From JBOIBN01 sp050739575 (GTDB lineage: Bacteria; Pseudomonadota; Gammaproteobacteria; JAKDMP01): a stretch of 31,034 nucleotides of DNA. This document shows positions 8,091 through 16,551 of the stretch, in pieces. The notes beneath the pieces are model-generated. The model had not been told where the DNA came from, made no database searches, and saw only the letters and a program-made list of their open reading frames with translations. The stretch is taken from assembly GCA_050739575.1 (NCBI GenBank), contig JBOIBN010000027.1, positions 1 through 31,034 on the forward strand. The letters are read 5' to 3'. Within the stretch, counting starts at the first letter, position 1. Each line of letters begins with the position of its first letter. The position numbers were made by a program, and so were the translations under genes.

Positions 8091-9119
8091 ATGATTGCGG
8101 AGCTGGTAGTCACAATGCACTCTGAAAACGGAACGCCTTCCCGCGCGCAAACGATCCGCCGAGATTCGCGCGGCGAGCCCCTTCGCCTGCCCGGCGTCAA
8201 GGTGCTGCCGGCGCCGGTGCGCGGTCGCCTACACGACTGGGTCATCGATGCGTTGAGCCGCGACGGAGCAGCACCGGACTACGACGCTCCACTGGGCGAC
8301 CCAGGTCTGTTCGGCCCGGACACCGTAACCTGGAAGATCCATGCCGACTTTCCCGCCATGATGGCCGGCGGGCTCGGCGCGCTTATGTTGCAGACCCTCC
8401 ATCCATTGGCGCTGGCCGGCGTGTGGGACCACTCGGACTTTCGCGGTGACACGCTCGGCCGGCTACGCAATACCATTGCATTCGTTGCCCGCACCACCTA
8501 CGCGCCGCGCGCCACTGCGGAGCAGGCCATCGAGCGGGTGCGCTTCATCCATCGCAGAGTGCTCGGCACCGCTGCCGACGGCCGTGCCTACAGCGCCGAG
8601 GATCCGCATCTTCTGAACTGGGTGCATTGCACCGAGGCATGGAGTTTTCTCGAAGGCTACAAGACGTATTGTTACCGCGCCGTGCCGCGCGCGATGCAGG
8701 ACCGCTATCTGCAAGAAACGGCGCGCATCGCCGAAGCGCTCGGCGCACGCGAAGTGCCGAAGTCGCTCGCGGAACTGGAAGCGTTCTTTCGCGCCGTGCG
8801 CCCGGAACTCGTCTGCGACGCGCGCACCCGCGAGGTGCTGGCGGTGCTCGATACCATTCGCCTGCCGATTCCGCTCGCCGGCCTGAGCCGCAGCGTTTTT
8901 CTCGGGGCGGGCATGGCACTGTTGCCGGACTGGGCGCTGACGCTGATGCGCAAATCGCGGTTCGCGCAACTGCGCGATCAGGCCGCCGCGCGATCTCTGA
9001 AGCTCATAGCCCCGAGTATCAGGGACGCAATGGCCGAGGGCGGCTTGGCTTGGCGTGCCTGCGCCCGTACCGGCGCCGATTACGCGGACCTGTTCCGTTG
9101 GCCGCAGAACGCCGAATGA
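8091..9119 (+). CDS. MpaB/DUF2236-family oxygenase-like protein
   Basis: The 342-residue product fits the DUF2236 family (MpaB/latex-clearing-protein-like, haem-associated oxygenases) by length and motifs. These include a WKIHADFPAMMAGG segment (81-94), LMLQTLHPLALAGV (99-111), a RFIHRRVLG motif (151-159) and an HLLNWVHCTEAW motif (173-184) with conserved His residues that in the family can ligate haem. The substrate is unknown. The protein has no signal peptide, so it is probably cytoplasmic. The start could also be ATG 8115; neither start has a strong ribosome binding site. It is divergent from the FG-GAP gene across a 225-base region. A decayed, internally deleted second copy lies at 3300-3518. 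Confidence 0.85.
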   Translation: MIAELVVTMHSENGTPSRAQTIRRDSRGEPLRLPGVKVLPAPVRGRLHDWVIDALSRDGAAPDYDAPLGDPGLFGPDTVTWKIHADFPAMMAGGLGALMLQTLHPLALAGVWDHSDFRGDTLGRLRNTIAFVARTTYAPRATAEQAIERVRFIHRRVLGTAADGRAYSAEDPHLLNWVHCTEAWSFLEGYKTYCYRAVPRAMQDRYLQETARIAEALGAREVPKSLAELEAFFRAVRPELVCDARTREVLAVLDTIRLPIPLAGLSRSVFLGAGMALLPDWALTLMRKSRFAQLRDQAAARSLKLIAPSIRDAMAEGGLAWRACARTGADYADLFRWPQNAE

Positions 9120-9171
9120 TATACGCTCAAACTTCCTCGATCGACCGAACCGCAAGTTGAACTCTCCCCGG

Positions 9172-9465
9172 TTAGGCGAATCGGTCTCTTGTCCAAGCCG
9201 GGCTTCGGCGACAGTCGAGCACGGCATAAACGAGTGCAGTCTGATCCTCAATTCGGTAATAGACCGCAAATGGAAAGCGCTTTGAAAGCAGTCGGTGATA
9301 GTGGCCGAAGTGTGTGGGATGAATGCCGGCCGTCACGACCAGGGAATCGATATCCGAATACAACGTATCCAGAAAGTATTCGCCGATGCCCTTCGATTGT
9401 CTCTCGTAAAATCCGTAGCCGCCGAGGAGGTCACGACTCGCGGACGCGAGAATCCTGACTTTCAC
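9172..9465 (-). CDS. ParE/RelE-family toxin of a type II toxin-antitoxin pair
   Basis: The 97-residue product has the compact ParE/RelE plan: an N-terminal MKVRILASASRDL strand-helix, a YGFYERQ helix, an RFPFAVYYRIED strand pair and a VYAVLDCRRSPAWTRDR C-terminus typical of plasmid-stabilisation toxins. The start is GTG at 9463-9465, overlapping the antitoxin stop by four bases (GTGA), so translation is probably coupled. The family acts either on DNA gyrase (ParE) or as a ribosome-dependent mRNase (RelE); the sequence does not decide which. It lies between the MpaB gene and mnmG. Confidence 0.85.
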   Translation of the reverse strand: MKVRILASASRDLLGGYGFYERQSKGIGEYFLDTLYSDIDSLVVTAGIHPTHFGHYHRLLSKRFPFAVYYRIEDQTALVYAVLDCRRSPAWTRDRFA

Positions 9466-9680
9466 GAAATTCTGTTTTTGATGTTCTTCTTGGCTGTTTC
9501 CCAGTCCTCGAATTGTTCCTCTCCGCGCTCAATGGCGGCCTGTCGCCCTGCCAGAATCTCGCCGTGCCAGTCGGGCGACGCCATGTCCGGTGCGCGGGTC
9601 CGCAGGTCGTCCCATAGCGATTCCATCGCCTGAATTTTTTCCTCTATGGACATCCCTTCCAAGGATAAGGAGGCCGTCAT
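9462..9680 (-). CDS. Antitoxin, addiction-module component family
   Basis: The 72-residue acidic protein begins MTASLSLEGMSIEEKIQAME and has SLWDDL and SPDWHGEIL motifs. These are typical of the short addiction-module component family (TIGR02574-like) found ahead of ParE/RelE toxins. Its C-terminal half, rich in Glu and Gln with a FEDWETAK segment, would wrap the toxin. AAGGAG precedes the ATG at 9678-9680. It is first in the pair, as usual for such modules. The upstream divergent region to mnmG contains AACCATATGAACC, a candidate operator for autoregulation, though this is not demonstrated. Confidence 0.85.
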   Translation of the reverse strand: MTASLSLEGMSIEEKIQAMESLWDDLRTRAPDMASPDWHGEILAGRQAAIERGEEQFEDWETAKKNIKNRIS

Positions 9681-9806
9681 GATGCGTGCTCCTTGCGGCT
9701 CAAACGTCTAACCATATGAACCTATTCTATGATCTTTGTGGCCCACCGATCACATTGCCATCCCAAAGCCCCTAAAATACCCCAATCACTCGAGCGTTTT
9801 GGTGCC

Positions 9807-11684
9807 GTGAAGGATCGATTCGACGTCATCGTGGTGGGCGGCGGGCACGCCGGGACCGAGGCCGCATTGGCCGCGGCGCGGATGGGCGCGGCAACGCTTT
9901 TGGTGACGCAGAGCCTGGAGACGCTGGGGCAGATGTCCTGCAATCCGGCGATCGGCGGTATCGGCAAGAGCCAGCTCGTGCGCGAGGTGGATGCGCTGGG
10001 CGGGGCGATGGCGCGGGCGACCGATCGCGCCGGCATCCATTTCCGGGTGCTGAATGCATCGAAGGGCGCGGCGGTGCGGGCGACGCGGGCGCAGTGTGAC
10101 CGTGTGCTCTACAAGCGGGCGATCCGCGCGCTGCTCGAAGCGCAGCCGAATCTTTCGTTGTTCCAGCAGGGCGTAGACGATCTCCTTATAGAGAATGATC
10201 GCGTCGCCGGCGTGGTGACGCAGATGGGACTCGAAATCTGTGCGCAGTGCGTCGTGCTTACCGTCGGCACCTTCCTTGGGGGGCGGATACATATCGGCGA
10301 GAAAAACTACGGCGGCGGGCGAGCAGGCGAGGCGCCGTCGAATCCGCTCGCGACGAAGTTGCGCGGCTACGGCTTTGCGGTCGGGCGGTTGAAGACGGGC
10401 ACGCCGCCGCGCATCGACGGGCGGACGATCGATTACGCGGGGCTGGAACATCAGCCGGGCGACGAGCCGGTGCCGGTGATGTCGTTTCTGGGAAGCGCTG
10501 ACGAACATCCGCGCCAGGTGGAATGCTTTATCACCGCGACCAACGAGCGCACGCACGCGATCATCCGCGCCGGTCTCGATCGTTCGCCCATGTTTACGGG
10601 CGCGATCGAGGGCGTGGGCCCACGTTATTGTCCGTCGGTGGAAGACAAGGTGGTGCGCTTTGCGGAGAAGACCGCGCATCGCATCTTCATCGAACCCGAG
10701 GGGCTCGACACGGCGGAGGTGTATCCGAATGGCATCTCGACCAGCCTGCCGTTCGACGTGCAAATCGAATTGGTGCATTCGATCCGTGGCTTTGAGCGCG
10801 CCGCGATCACGCGTCCCGGCTACGCGATCGAATACGACTACTTCGATCCGCGCGGCTTGTCGCTCGCGCTGGAAACGCAGGCGGTGCGGAATCTTTTCTT
10901 CGCGGGGCAGATCAACGGCACGACGGGTTATGAGGAAGCGGCGGCGCAAGGGCTCGTCGCCGGCATCAACGCGGCGCTTCGCGTACGCGGCGCCGAGTCC
11001 TGGTGTCCGCGCCGCGACGAGGCTTATATCGGCGTGCTGGTGGACGATCTCACCACGCGCGGCGCCACGGAACCGTATCGCATGTTCACCAGTCGCGCGG
11101 AGTATCGCCTTTCCTTGCGTGAGGACAACGCCGACTTCCGCTTGGCCGAACGGGGCCGCGAGCTGGGGCTGGTCGACGACGTGCGCTGGACACGTTTCTG
11201 CATCAAGCGTGAAGCCTGCGCGCGCGAACGTGCACGGCTGGAAGCAACACGATTCACGCCGCGCGAGTTGCCGCCCGAATGGGTCGCGGCGCATCTGGAA
11301 CAGGCGCCCGAATCGCCGTTGACGGCGTGGCAGTTGCTTGCGCGTCCGGGCGTGGATCATGCGGCGGTGATAGAGCTTGCGCCGAGTGCGGAATTCGTGG
11401 AGCGCGAAGTGGCGGCGCTGGTCGAGACCGAAGCGCGCTACGCGGGCTATCTCAAGCGGCAGGCGGCGGAGGTGACGAGGCTCAAGACGCGGGAAACGCT
11501 CGCGCTGCCGGCGGACATGGATTATTCGAAGGTGCGCGGGCTTTCCACCGAGGTGCGCGAAAAGCTCGCCGCCTCGCGTCCGGCGACAATCGGTCAGGCG
11601 GCGCGCATTTCCGGCGTGACGCCGACGGCGGTGTCGCTGCTATTAGTGCATCTCGCGGCCAAGGCACGAGCGGCGGTGGGTTAG
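9807..11684 (+). CDS. mnmG: tRNA uridine-5-carboxymethylaminomethyl modification enzyme MnmG (GidA)
   Basis: MnmG with MnmE installs the carboxymethylaminomethyl group on U34 of certain tRNAs, using FAD, NADH and methylene-tetrahydrofolate. The product shows the FAD-binding VGGGHAGTEAA near the N-terminus, the family signatures CNPAIGGIGKS and GLKTGTP-like RLKTGTPPRIDG, FFAGQINGTTGYEEAAAQG and the FTSRAEYRLSLREDNAD motif, and the C-terminal GidA-associated helical domain. GTG 9807 gives 625 residues, close to the family length and with the usual short lead before FDVIVVGGG. An ATG at 9729 would add 26 unconserved residues. It is not followed by rsmG or parA. Upstream it faces the toxin-antitoxin pair. 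Confidence 0.95.
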   Translation: MKDRFDVIVVGGGHAGTEAALAAARMGAATLLVTQSLETLGQMSCNPAIGGIGKSQLVREVDALGGAMARATDRAGIHFRVLNASKGAAVRATRAQCDRVLYKRAIRALLEAQPNLSLFQQGVDDLLIENDRVAGVVTQMGLEICAQCVVLTVGTFLGGRIHIGEKNYGGGRAGEAPSNPLATKLRGYGFAVGRLKTGTPPRIDGRTIDYAGLEHQPGDEPVPVMSFLGSADEHPRQVECFITATNERTHAIIRAGLDRSPMFTGAIEGVGPRYCPSVEDKVVRFAEKTAHRIFIEPEGLDTAEVYPNGISTSLPFDVQIELVHSIRGFERAAITRPGYAIEYDYFDPRGLSLALETQAVRNLFFAGQINGTTGYEEAAAQGLVAGINAALRVRGAESWCPRRDEAYIGVLVDDLTTRGATEPYRMFTSRAEYRLSLREDNADFRLAERGRELGLVDDVRWTRFCIKREACARERARLEATRFTPRELPPEWVAAHLEQAPESPLTAWQLLARPGVDHAAVIELAPSAEFVEREVAALVETEARYAGYLKRQAAEVTRLKTRETLALPADMDYSKVRGLSTEVREKLAASRPATIGQAARISGVTPTAVSLLLVHLAAKARAAVG

Positions 11685-11792
11685 TCAGAAGAACCTTAAC
11701 CCTGGAAGGGCGAGGCGGCGACCGCCGGGAATATGCGGCGGGGCGTAAAATCGCGGGCCTTGCATAAAGAATATCGGGCGGAGGGATTTTGC

Positions 11793-11813
11793 GGCTCCCG
11801 CGACGCGGGAGCC
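11793..11813 (+). other. Perfect hairpin in the leader of the first S10 gene
   Basis: GGCTCCCGC, a GAC loop and GCGGGAGCC form a 9-bp perfect stem about 55 bases before the start codon. No T-run follows, so it is not a standard terminator. It could be a structured 5' leader or part of mnmG 3' processing. Confidence 0.45.
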
Positions 11814-11866
11814 TGATCCGTATGCCGACGGCCTTACGCCGCCGACCCGAACAGGAGATCCGGAAG

Positions 11867-13441
11867 ATGAAACGAAGCTTGATAACGGCGGTCGCGCTGG
11901 CCGCCCTGATGACCGCAGTGCCCGCACTCGCGGCCAGTCACGGGAAGCAGCAGCCGGCGGCGCCCGCGAGCAGCGTGCGGCCGGTGCAGTCGGTTACGCA
12001 GGGCAGCGTGACGGTCGAAGGCCAGCGCGTCAACTACGACGCGACGGCCGGCACCATCATTCTCAAGAACAAGCAGGGCCAGCCGACCGCGAGCATGTTC
12101 TACGTCGCCTACGTCAAGAGCGGCGTGAAGGATCCCACCACGCGGCCGATCACGTTTCTCTACAACGGCGGACCGGGTTCCTCCACCGTCTGGCTGCACA
12201 TGGGCGCCTTCGGGCCTGAGCGCGTCACGACGGCCGATCACACGCACACGCCGCCGGCGCCCTACAAGCTGGTGAACAACGATTACAGTCTGCTCGATGT
12301 AAGCGACCTCGTGTTCATCGATGCACCGAGCACCGGCTTCAGCCGCATCATCGGCAAGCGTGAGGGCGGAGCCGGCACCCCCAAGGCGTTCTACAGCGTG
12401 GATAACGACGCGCACGCGTTCGCGCAGTTCATCACCCGCTACCTTACCGAGAACGGGCGCTGGAACTCGCCCAAGTACCTTTTCGGCGAGAGTTACGGCA
12501 CGACGCGCTCGGCGGTGCTTGCGCGCTACCTGGAGATGGAAGACGACGTGGATCTGAACGGCGTCATTCTGCTTTCGCAGGTCCTGAGCTACGACATCTC
12601 CAATGCCGACGATCCGCAGCACAACCCGGGCATGGACATGACTTACGAGTTGGCGCTGCCGACCTATGCTGCGACCGCCTACTATCATCACAAGCTGCCG
12701 CAGCAGCCGAAGGATTTCCAGGGCTTCCTGCAGCAGGTCGAGCATTTCGCCATGCACGACTATGCGGACGCGCTGAATGCTGGCACCACGCTTTCCGACG
12801 CGCAAAAGAAGCAGATCGCCGCGCAGCTTTACCAGTACACAGGGCTTTCGGCGGACTACTGGGTGAAGGCGGATCTGCGGGTAAACGGCGGCGAGTTCGA
12901 GCACCAGCTATTGAACCCGGATGATACGACCGGCCGACTCGACACCCGCTTCACCGGCCCGACCATGGACCCGCTGTCGCAGGAGTCCGAATACGATCCG
13001 CAGGCGGCTGCGATCAGTTCCGCCTATGTCGCGCTCTTCAACGACTACGTGCGTAGGACGCTCGATTTCAAGACCGACCTGCAGTACCGTCCCGAGTACT
13101 ACGACAATGTGCTCGCAAACTGGGATTACCTGCACTCGCCGCCGGGCACCGACAGCGAGCTTGACCAGGCCACCAACGTGATGCCGGATTTGGCGGCCGC
13201 GATGAAGTACAACCCGGATCTGAAGGTCATGCTGAATGCGGGTTACTTCGATCTCGCGACGCCGTTCTATGCGGCGGTGTTCATCATGCAGCATCTGCCG
13301 ATCCCGCAGGCTCTGGTAAAGAACATCTCCTATGAGTATTACCAGTCCGGCCACATGGTCTATGTGCACGTGCCGTCGCTGAAGAGGCTGCATGACAACG
13401 TTGCCGCCTTTATCCAGTCCACTTACAAGGGACAGCAGTAA
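11867..13441 (+). CDS. Exported S10-family serine carboxypeptidase (paralogue 1)
   Basis: The 524-residue product starts at ATG 11867, with AGGAG and GGAAG upstream; earlier codons in the frame read through the leader hairpin. It has a signal peptide with cleavage near LAA (about residue 23). The peptidase S10 fold is shown by the oxyanion motif NGGPGSST (100-107), the nucleophile motif FGESYGTT (Ser209), the Asp in GYFDLATP (D462) and the His in SGHMVY (H496), so the triad is complete. The family removes C-terminal residues, usually at acidic pH. It is probably periplasmic or secreted. Two close paralogues follow on the same strand at 13732 and 18711. Confidence 0.92.
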   Translation: MKRSLITAVALAALMTAVPALAASHGKQQPAAPASSVRPVQSVTQGSVTVEGQRVNYDATAGTIILKNKQGQPTASMFYVAYVKSGVKDPTTRPITFLYNGGPGSSTVWLHMGAFGPERVTTADHTHTPPAPYKLVNNDYSLLDVSDLVFIDAPSTGFSRIIGKREGGAGTPKAFYSVDNDAHAFAQFITRYLTENGRWNSPKYLFGESYGTTRSAVLARYLEMEDDVDLNGVILLSQVLSYDISNADDPQHNPGMDMTYELALPTYAATAYYHHKLPQQPKDFQGFLQQVEHFAMHDYADALNAGTTLSDAQKKQIAAQLYQYTGLSADYWVKADLRVNGGEFEHQLLNPDDTTGRLDTRFTGPTMDPLSQESEYDPQAAAISSAYVALFNDYVRRTLDFKTDLQYRPEYYDNVLANWDYLHSPPGTDSELDQATNVMPDLAAAMKYNPDLKVMLNAGYFDLATPFYAAVFIMQHLPIPQALVKNISYEYYQSGHMVYVHVPSLKRLHDNVAAFIQSTYKGQQ

Positions 13442-13567
13442 ACGGGCTTCGGGCCACGTCGTAACCGGCAGCCCCGATTCCGCTCGCGGGGGGCCGCGCC
13501 TGACAGCGCGCGACCGCTGCCGGGACCGGCCAGAGCCTTATTGCGGCGAAGGCCGCCTCCCCGCCAT

Positions 13568-13638
13568 TGCACGGTTCCGTGCACGCACCGTGCTTGCGGG
13601 CGTATACTTCGGCCAGCCGTCGGTTCGATTCGACGGCT
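13568..13638 (+). other. Two hairpins in the gap between S10 genes 1 and 2
   Basis: GCACGG-TT-CCGTGC forms a 6-bp stem near 13568-13581. AGCCGTCG (13615-13622) pairs with CGACGGCT (13631-13638) across an 8-base loop. No T-run follows either. A TATACT hexamer lies between them, but with a poor upstream -35. The rest of the 290-base gap (13442-13731) shows no gene. Confidence 0.4.
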
Positions 13639-13731
13639 CCAGCATGATGGCCATTAGCCGCCGCGCCCGGTCGCGCACGACTGTTCACGCGTGGGTTAGC
13701 GCGGTCGGCAAAAAACAGGAGATTTTTTTTA

Positions 13732-15306
13732 ATGAAACGCAGTTTTCCCATTGCCGCAACCCTCATTTTGGGAATGGCGGCCCTGCCGGCGTTTGCCGGG
13801 GCACCCATGCCGCCCCCGCCGGCGGCAAGTGCGACGCATCCCAGTCAGTCGGGGACGAATGGTTCCGTCACGGTGGAGGGACAGAGCATCGATTACAAGG
13901 CGATCGCGGGGGTAATGACCGTCAAGAACGACGACGGCAAGCCCTATACCAGCATGTCCTATTTCGCCTATGTCAAGAGCGGCGTGAGCGATGAGTCCAG
14001 CCGCCCGATCACCTTCTTTTATAACGGCGGTCCGGGTTCCTCGACCGTGTGGCTGCATATGCTTGCCTTCGGGCCGAAGCTCGCGGTAGTCGGGAACGGA
14101 ACTTTGACGCCGTCCGCGCCGTACCGGCTCGTCAACAACGACTACAGCCTGCTCGATGCCACCGACGAAGTCTTCGTCGATGCGCCCGGCACCGGTTTCG
14201 GCCGCGTGCTCGGAAAGGATCAGGGCGGTGTCGGCAAACCGTCGGACGTCTATGGCATCGATCCCGATGCGATGGCCTTTACGCGGTTCATTACCCAGTA
14301 TCTCACCCAGCACAGCCGCTGGAATTCGCCCAAGTTTCTCTACGGCGAGAGTTACGGCACCACGCGTTCGGCCGTGTTGTCCTACGATCTCGAGCAGGCC
14401 GATGTGGGATTAAACGGCGTGATCCTGCAGTCTTCGATTCTCAATTTCGACATCAGCGTGGATGGCCCGGAAGGCAATCCGGGCGTGAACATTTCCTACG
14501 CGACGGGGCTGCCGAGCTATGCCGCAACGGCCTGGTATCATCACAAACTGCCCAACCGGCCGCAGGATCTCAAGAGTTTTCTGACGCAGGTGGAGCAGTT
14601 CGCGATGGGCGATTATCTGCAGGCGCTCAACCAGGGCAATCAGATCGCTCCCGCGACGAAGCAGGCGGTCGCGGAGAAGCTGCACCAGTACACCGGGTTG
14701 CCGACGGCCTATATCCTCAAGGGTAATCTGAAGATTTCCGGCGGACAGTTTGCTCACGAACTGCTTTCCGCGGACGACATGGTGACCGGCCGTCTGGATT
14801 CGCGCTACAGCGGCCCGGCAATGGATCCGATGGCCGAGAGCGGTTACTACGATCCGCTGGATTCGGCGATTGACGCCCCGACTGTGTCGCTGTTCAATGA
14901 CTACGTGCGCAACACGCTCAAGTTCGGTCAGGGCATGAGCTATCATCCCGAGATCTACGGATCGATGCAATGGAGCTGGAAGCACCAGTCACCGGGTTCG
15001 CATTATGCAAGTTCGGGGACGCCGAACGTGATGCCGGATCTGGCGGCGGCGATGAAGTTCAATCCCAACATGAAGATTCTTCTCATGGGGGGCTACATGG
15101 ATCTTGGCACGCCGTTCTACGGTGCCGAGTATGAAATGCACCAGCTTCCGATCACGGACGCACTGCAGAAAAACATCAGCTACAGGTTTTTTCAGTCGGG
15201 GCACATGGTGTACGTGAACCCCGCGGCCCACAAGGGCCTGCACGATGCGGCGGCCGCGTTCATCGAGGACAATTCCAAGGTGCAGACGCAGACAAAGTCG
15301 AAATAA
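13732..15306 (+). CDS. Exported S10-family serine carboxypeptidase (paralogue 2)
   Basis: The 524-residue product has a signal peptide ending near AFA (about residue 22), then a short Pro/Ala-rich linker. The S10 landmarks are NGGPGSST (98-105), YGESYGTT with Ser207, GYMDLGTP with D457 and SGHMVY with H491. It shares long identical stretches with paralogue 3, including AFGPxxxVVGNGTLTPSAPY and ATDEVFxDAPGTGFGRVLGKDQGG, and is less like paralogue 1. The start ATG follows AGGAGA and a run of eight T, so the spacing between ribosome binding site and start could vary if the T-run slips. A strong terminator follows at 15328-15353. The substrate is unknown. Confidence 0.92.
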   Translation: MKRSFPIAATLILGMAALPAFAGAPMPPPPAASATHPSQSGTNGSVTVEGQSIDYKAIAGVMTVKNDDGKPYTSMSYFAYVKSGVSDESSRPITFFYNGGPGSSTVWLHMLAFGPKLAVVGNGTLTPSAPYRLVNNDYSLLDATDEVFVDAPGTGFGRVLGKDQGGVGKPSDVYGIDPDAMAFTRFITQYLTQHSRWNSPKFLYGESYGTTRSAVLSYDLEQADVGLNGVILQSSILNFDISVDGPEGNPGVNISYATGLPSYAATAWYHHKLPNRPQDLKSFLTQVEQFAMGDYLQALNQGNQIAPATKQAVAEKLHQYTGLPTAYILKGNLKISGGQFAHELLSADDMVTGRLDSRYSGPAMDPMAESGYYDPLDSAIDAPTVSLFNDYVRNTLKFGQGMSYHPEIYGSMQWSWKHQSPGSHYASSGTPNVMPDLAAAMKFNPNMKILLMGGYMDLGTPFYGAEYEMHQLPITDALQKNISYRFFQSGHMVYVNPAAHKGLHDAAAAFIEDNSKVQTQTKSK

Positions 15307-15327
15307 TCGCTTTTTTGTGCGCTTGTG

Positions 15328-15353
15328 AGGGGCCCTTCGGGGCCCCTTTTTTT
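15328..15353 (+). terminator. Rho-independent terminator of S10 paralogue 2
   Basis: AGGGGCCC pairs perfectly with GGGCCCCT around a TTCG tetraloop, and a run of seven T follows. It lies 21 bases after the stop codon. An almost identical element ends S10 paralogue 3. Confidence 0.92.
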
Positions 15354-15837
15354 AAGACTTGTACAACGCCCGGCGGCGCGCGAGGCTTTCCTGCGGCCAG
15401 TATTGTTCGCGATCGTAATATTCCTCGACCACCGGCATGTTTGGCGGAATGATCACCCAGGGCTGCTTCGAAGTTGTGAAGATGTGAATGTCGGGTGGCA
15501 GCCGGTCCGGTTCGTCGAGCGTGCCGACGCGCACGAAGCGCACGGTGTCGCCCGCACCTGCATAGTTGCTCCAGAGCGCGATGCTGCAGGTCGGGCAGCG
15601 GGCAATCTTCTGTCCCTTGCCGCTTGCCGAAGGCGTATTCACGATTTCCGGTTCGCCGTTCAGGAGGATCGCGCGGTCGGCTTCGATCATCGCATTCAGT
15701 GCGAAGGCGGAACCGGTTTCGCGCTGGCACCAGTGGCAATGGCAGCAATGCACGAACATCGGCCGGCTCGTCATGCGGTAGCGCACGGCGCTGCAGTCGC
15801 AGCCGCCGTCGAATGAAGTGTTTTCGTCGTCACTCAT
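15352..15837 (-). CDS. GFA-family (Mss4-like) zinc protein
   Basis: The 161-residue product carries the GFA pattern: GGCDCSAVRY (Cys13, Cys15), CCHCHWCQRETGSAF (Cys32, Cys34, Cys37) and ARCPTCS (Cys81, Cys84). These Cys residues bind two zinc ions in this fold. The family includes the glutathione-dependent formaldehyde-activating enzyme and CENP-V, but many members have no known reaction, and this one is not assigned a substrate. GAGGAGGTTCCA before ATG 15835-15837 fixes the start. It is convergent with S10 paralogue 2 and shares the terminator region. It has no signal peptide, so it is cytoplasmic. Confidence 0.88.
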   Translation of the reverse strand: MSDDENTSFDGGCDCSAVRYRMTSRPMFVHCCHCHWCQRETGSAFALNAMIEADRAILLNGEPEIVNTPSASGKGQKIARCPTCSIALWSNYAGAGDTVRFVRVGTLDEPDRLPPDIHIFTTSKQPWVIIPPNMPVVEEYYDREQYWPQESLARRRALYKS

Positions 15838-15876
15838 TGGAACCTCCTCTGCAGGATCACTGTGTTAACCGCCAAT

Positions 15877-16551
15877 CTACCAGTGCAGCGCCCAAAGAAT
15901 TCCCGCCAGGTTGAAGATGGAATGGCAGATGACGGCCGGCAGGAGACTGCCGCTGCGCCGCCTCAGCTCGCCGGCGAGCAAACCGAGAACGAGTGCGCCG
16001 GCCGCCGTTGCGGGACCCACTACCAGATGAATCACGGCAAAAAGTATAGCAACCGCAAGAAGTGCGATCATACCGGAAGTGGCGGCGTATCTCGGCTCAC
16101 CCGCAAGCCGCTCCGCCAGCGCCGTCTGCAACAGTCCGCGGAAAATGACCTCTTCCTGAATCGGAGCCGCAAGCCCGAAATAGACATAGATGAGCCAGGG
16201 TGCCAGGGTCAATCCGGCGAGCGGGCCGGGCTCACTGACGTAACCGAGCAGCCAGGCGATCAGCACACTCAAAGGTACGGCGAAAATCAGCGCGTAAACG
16301 ATGTAGCGCCAGGACGGCAACCGGAAACCGAACGCGGCCCACGTAATTCCGCCACGGCGTGCGTACAGTTCCATAATGCCGCAGGCAATGGTAAAGGTGA
16401 CCAGCATCACCACCGGCACCCCGACGTCGGGCGATAATCGAAGACCGCCGACCAGTGCAAAGGCGGGAACATACACCGCCAGAAACGTGATCAGCAAAAA
16501 ACCGATTGCGGCCACGAAAAAAATCCGGGGATTGTTGAGAATTGCAATCAT
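15877..16551 (-). CDS. CPBP-family intramembrane metalloprotease
   Basis: The 224-residue, very hydrophobic protein has about six to seven membrane segments. It carries all CPBP (CAAX protease and bacteriocin-processing, ABI) motifs: EEVIFRG with Glu133, Glu134 and Arg138; FAVIH with Phe171 and His175; and HSIFN with His210 and Asn214. In this family these residues hold the catalytic site of a glutamic/metallo-type intramembrane protease. Family roles include prenyl-protein processing, bacteriocin immunity and, for some members, cleavage of C-terminal sorting tails. A role in processing the GlyGly-CTERM proteins of this window is speculation. The ribosome binding site is weak. It lies upstream of, and on the same strand as, the GFA gene. 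Confidence 0.9.
   Translation of the reverse strand: MIAILNNPRIFFVAAIGFLLITFLAVYVPAFALVGGLRLSPDVGVPVVMLVTFTIACGIMELYARRGGITWAAFGFRLPSWRYIVYALIFAVPLSVLIAWLLGYVSEPGPLAGLTLAPWLIYVYFGLAAPIQEEVIFRGLLQTALAERLAGEPRYAATSGMIALLAVAILFAVIHLVVGPATAAGALVLGLLAGELRRRSGSLLPAVICHSIFNLAGILWALHW

Noticed and set aside
9786..11360. 524-codon minus-strand frame opposite mnmG
   Set aside because: It is the shadow of a high-GC gene; the product is Arg/His-rich with no recognisable motif, while mnmG is certain.
11834..12904. 356-codon minus-strand frame opposite S10 paralogue 1
   Set aside because: No motif, and it is fully covered by a peptidase gene with a complete triad.
15327..15353. The terminator after S10 paralogue 2 acting in both directions
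   Set aside because: On the minus strand no T-run follows the stem, so only plus-strand termination is supported.
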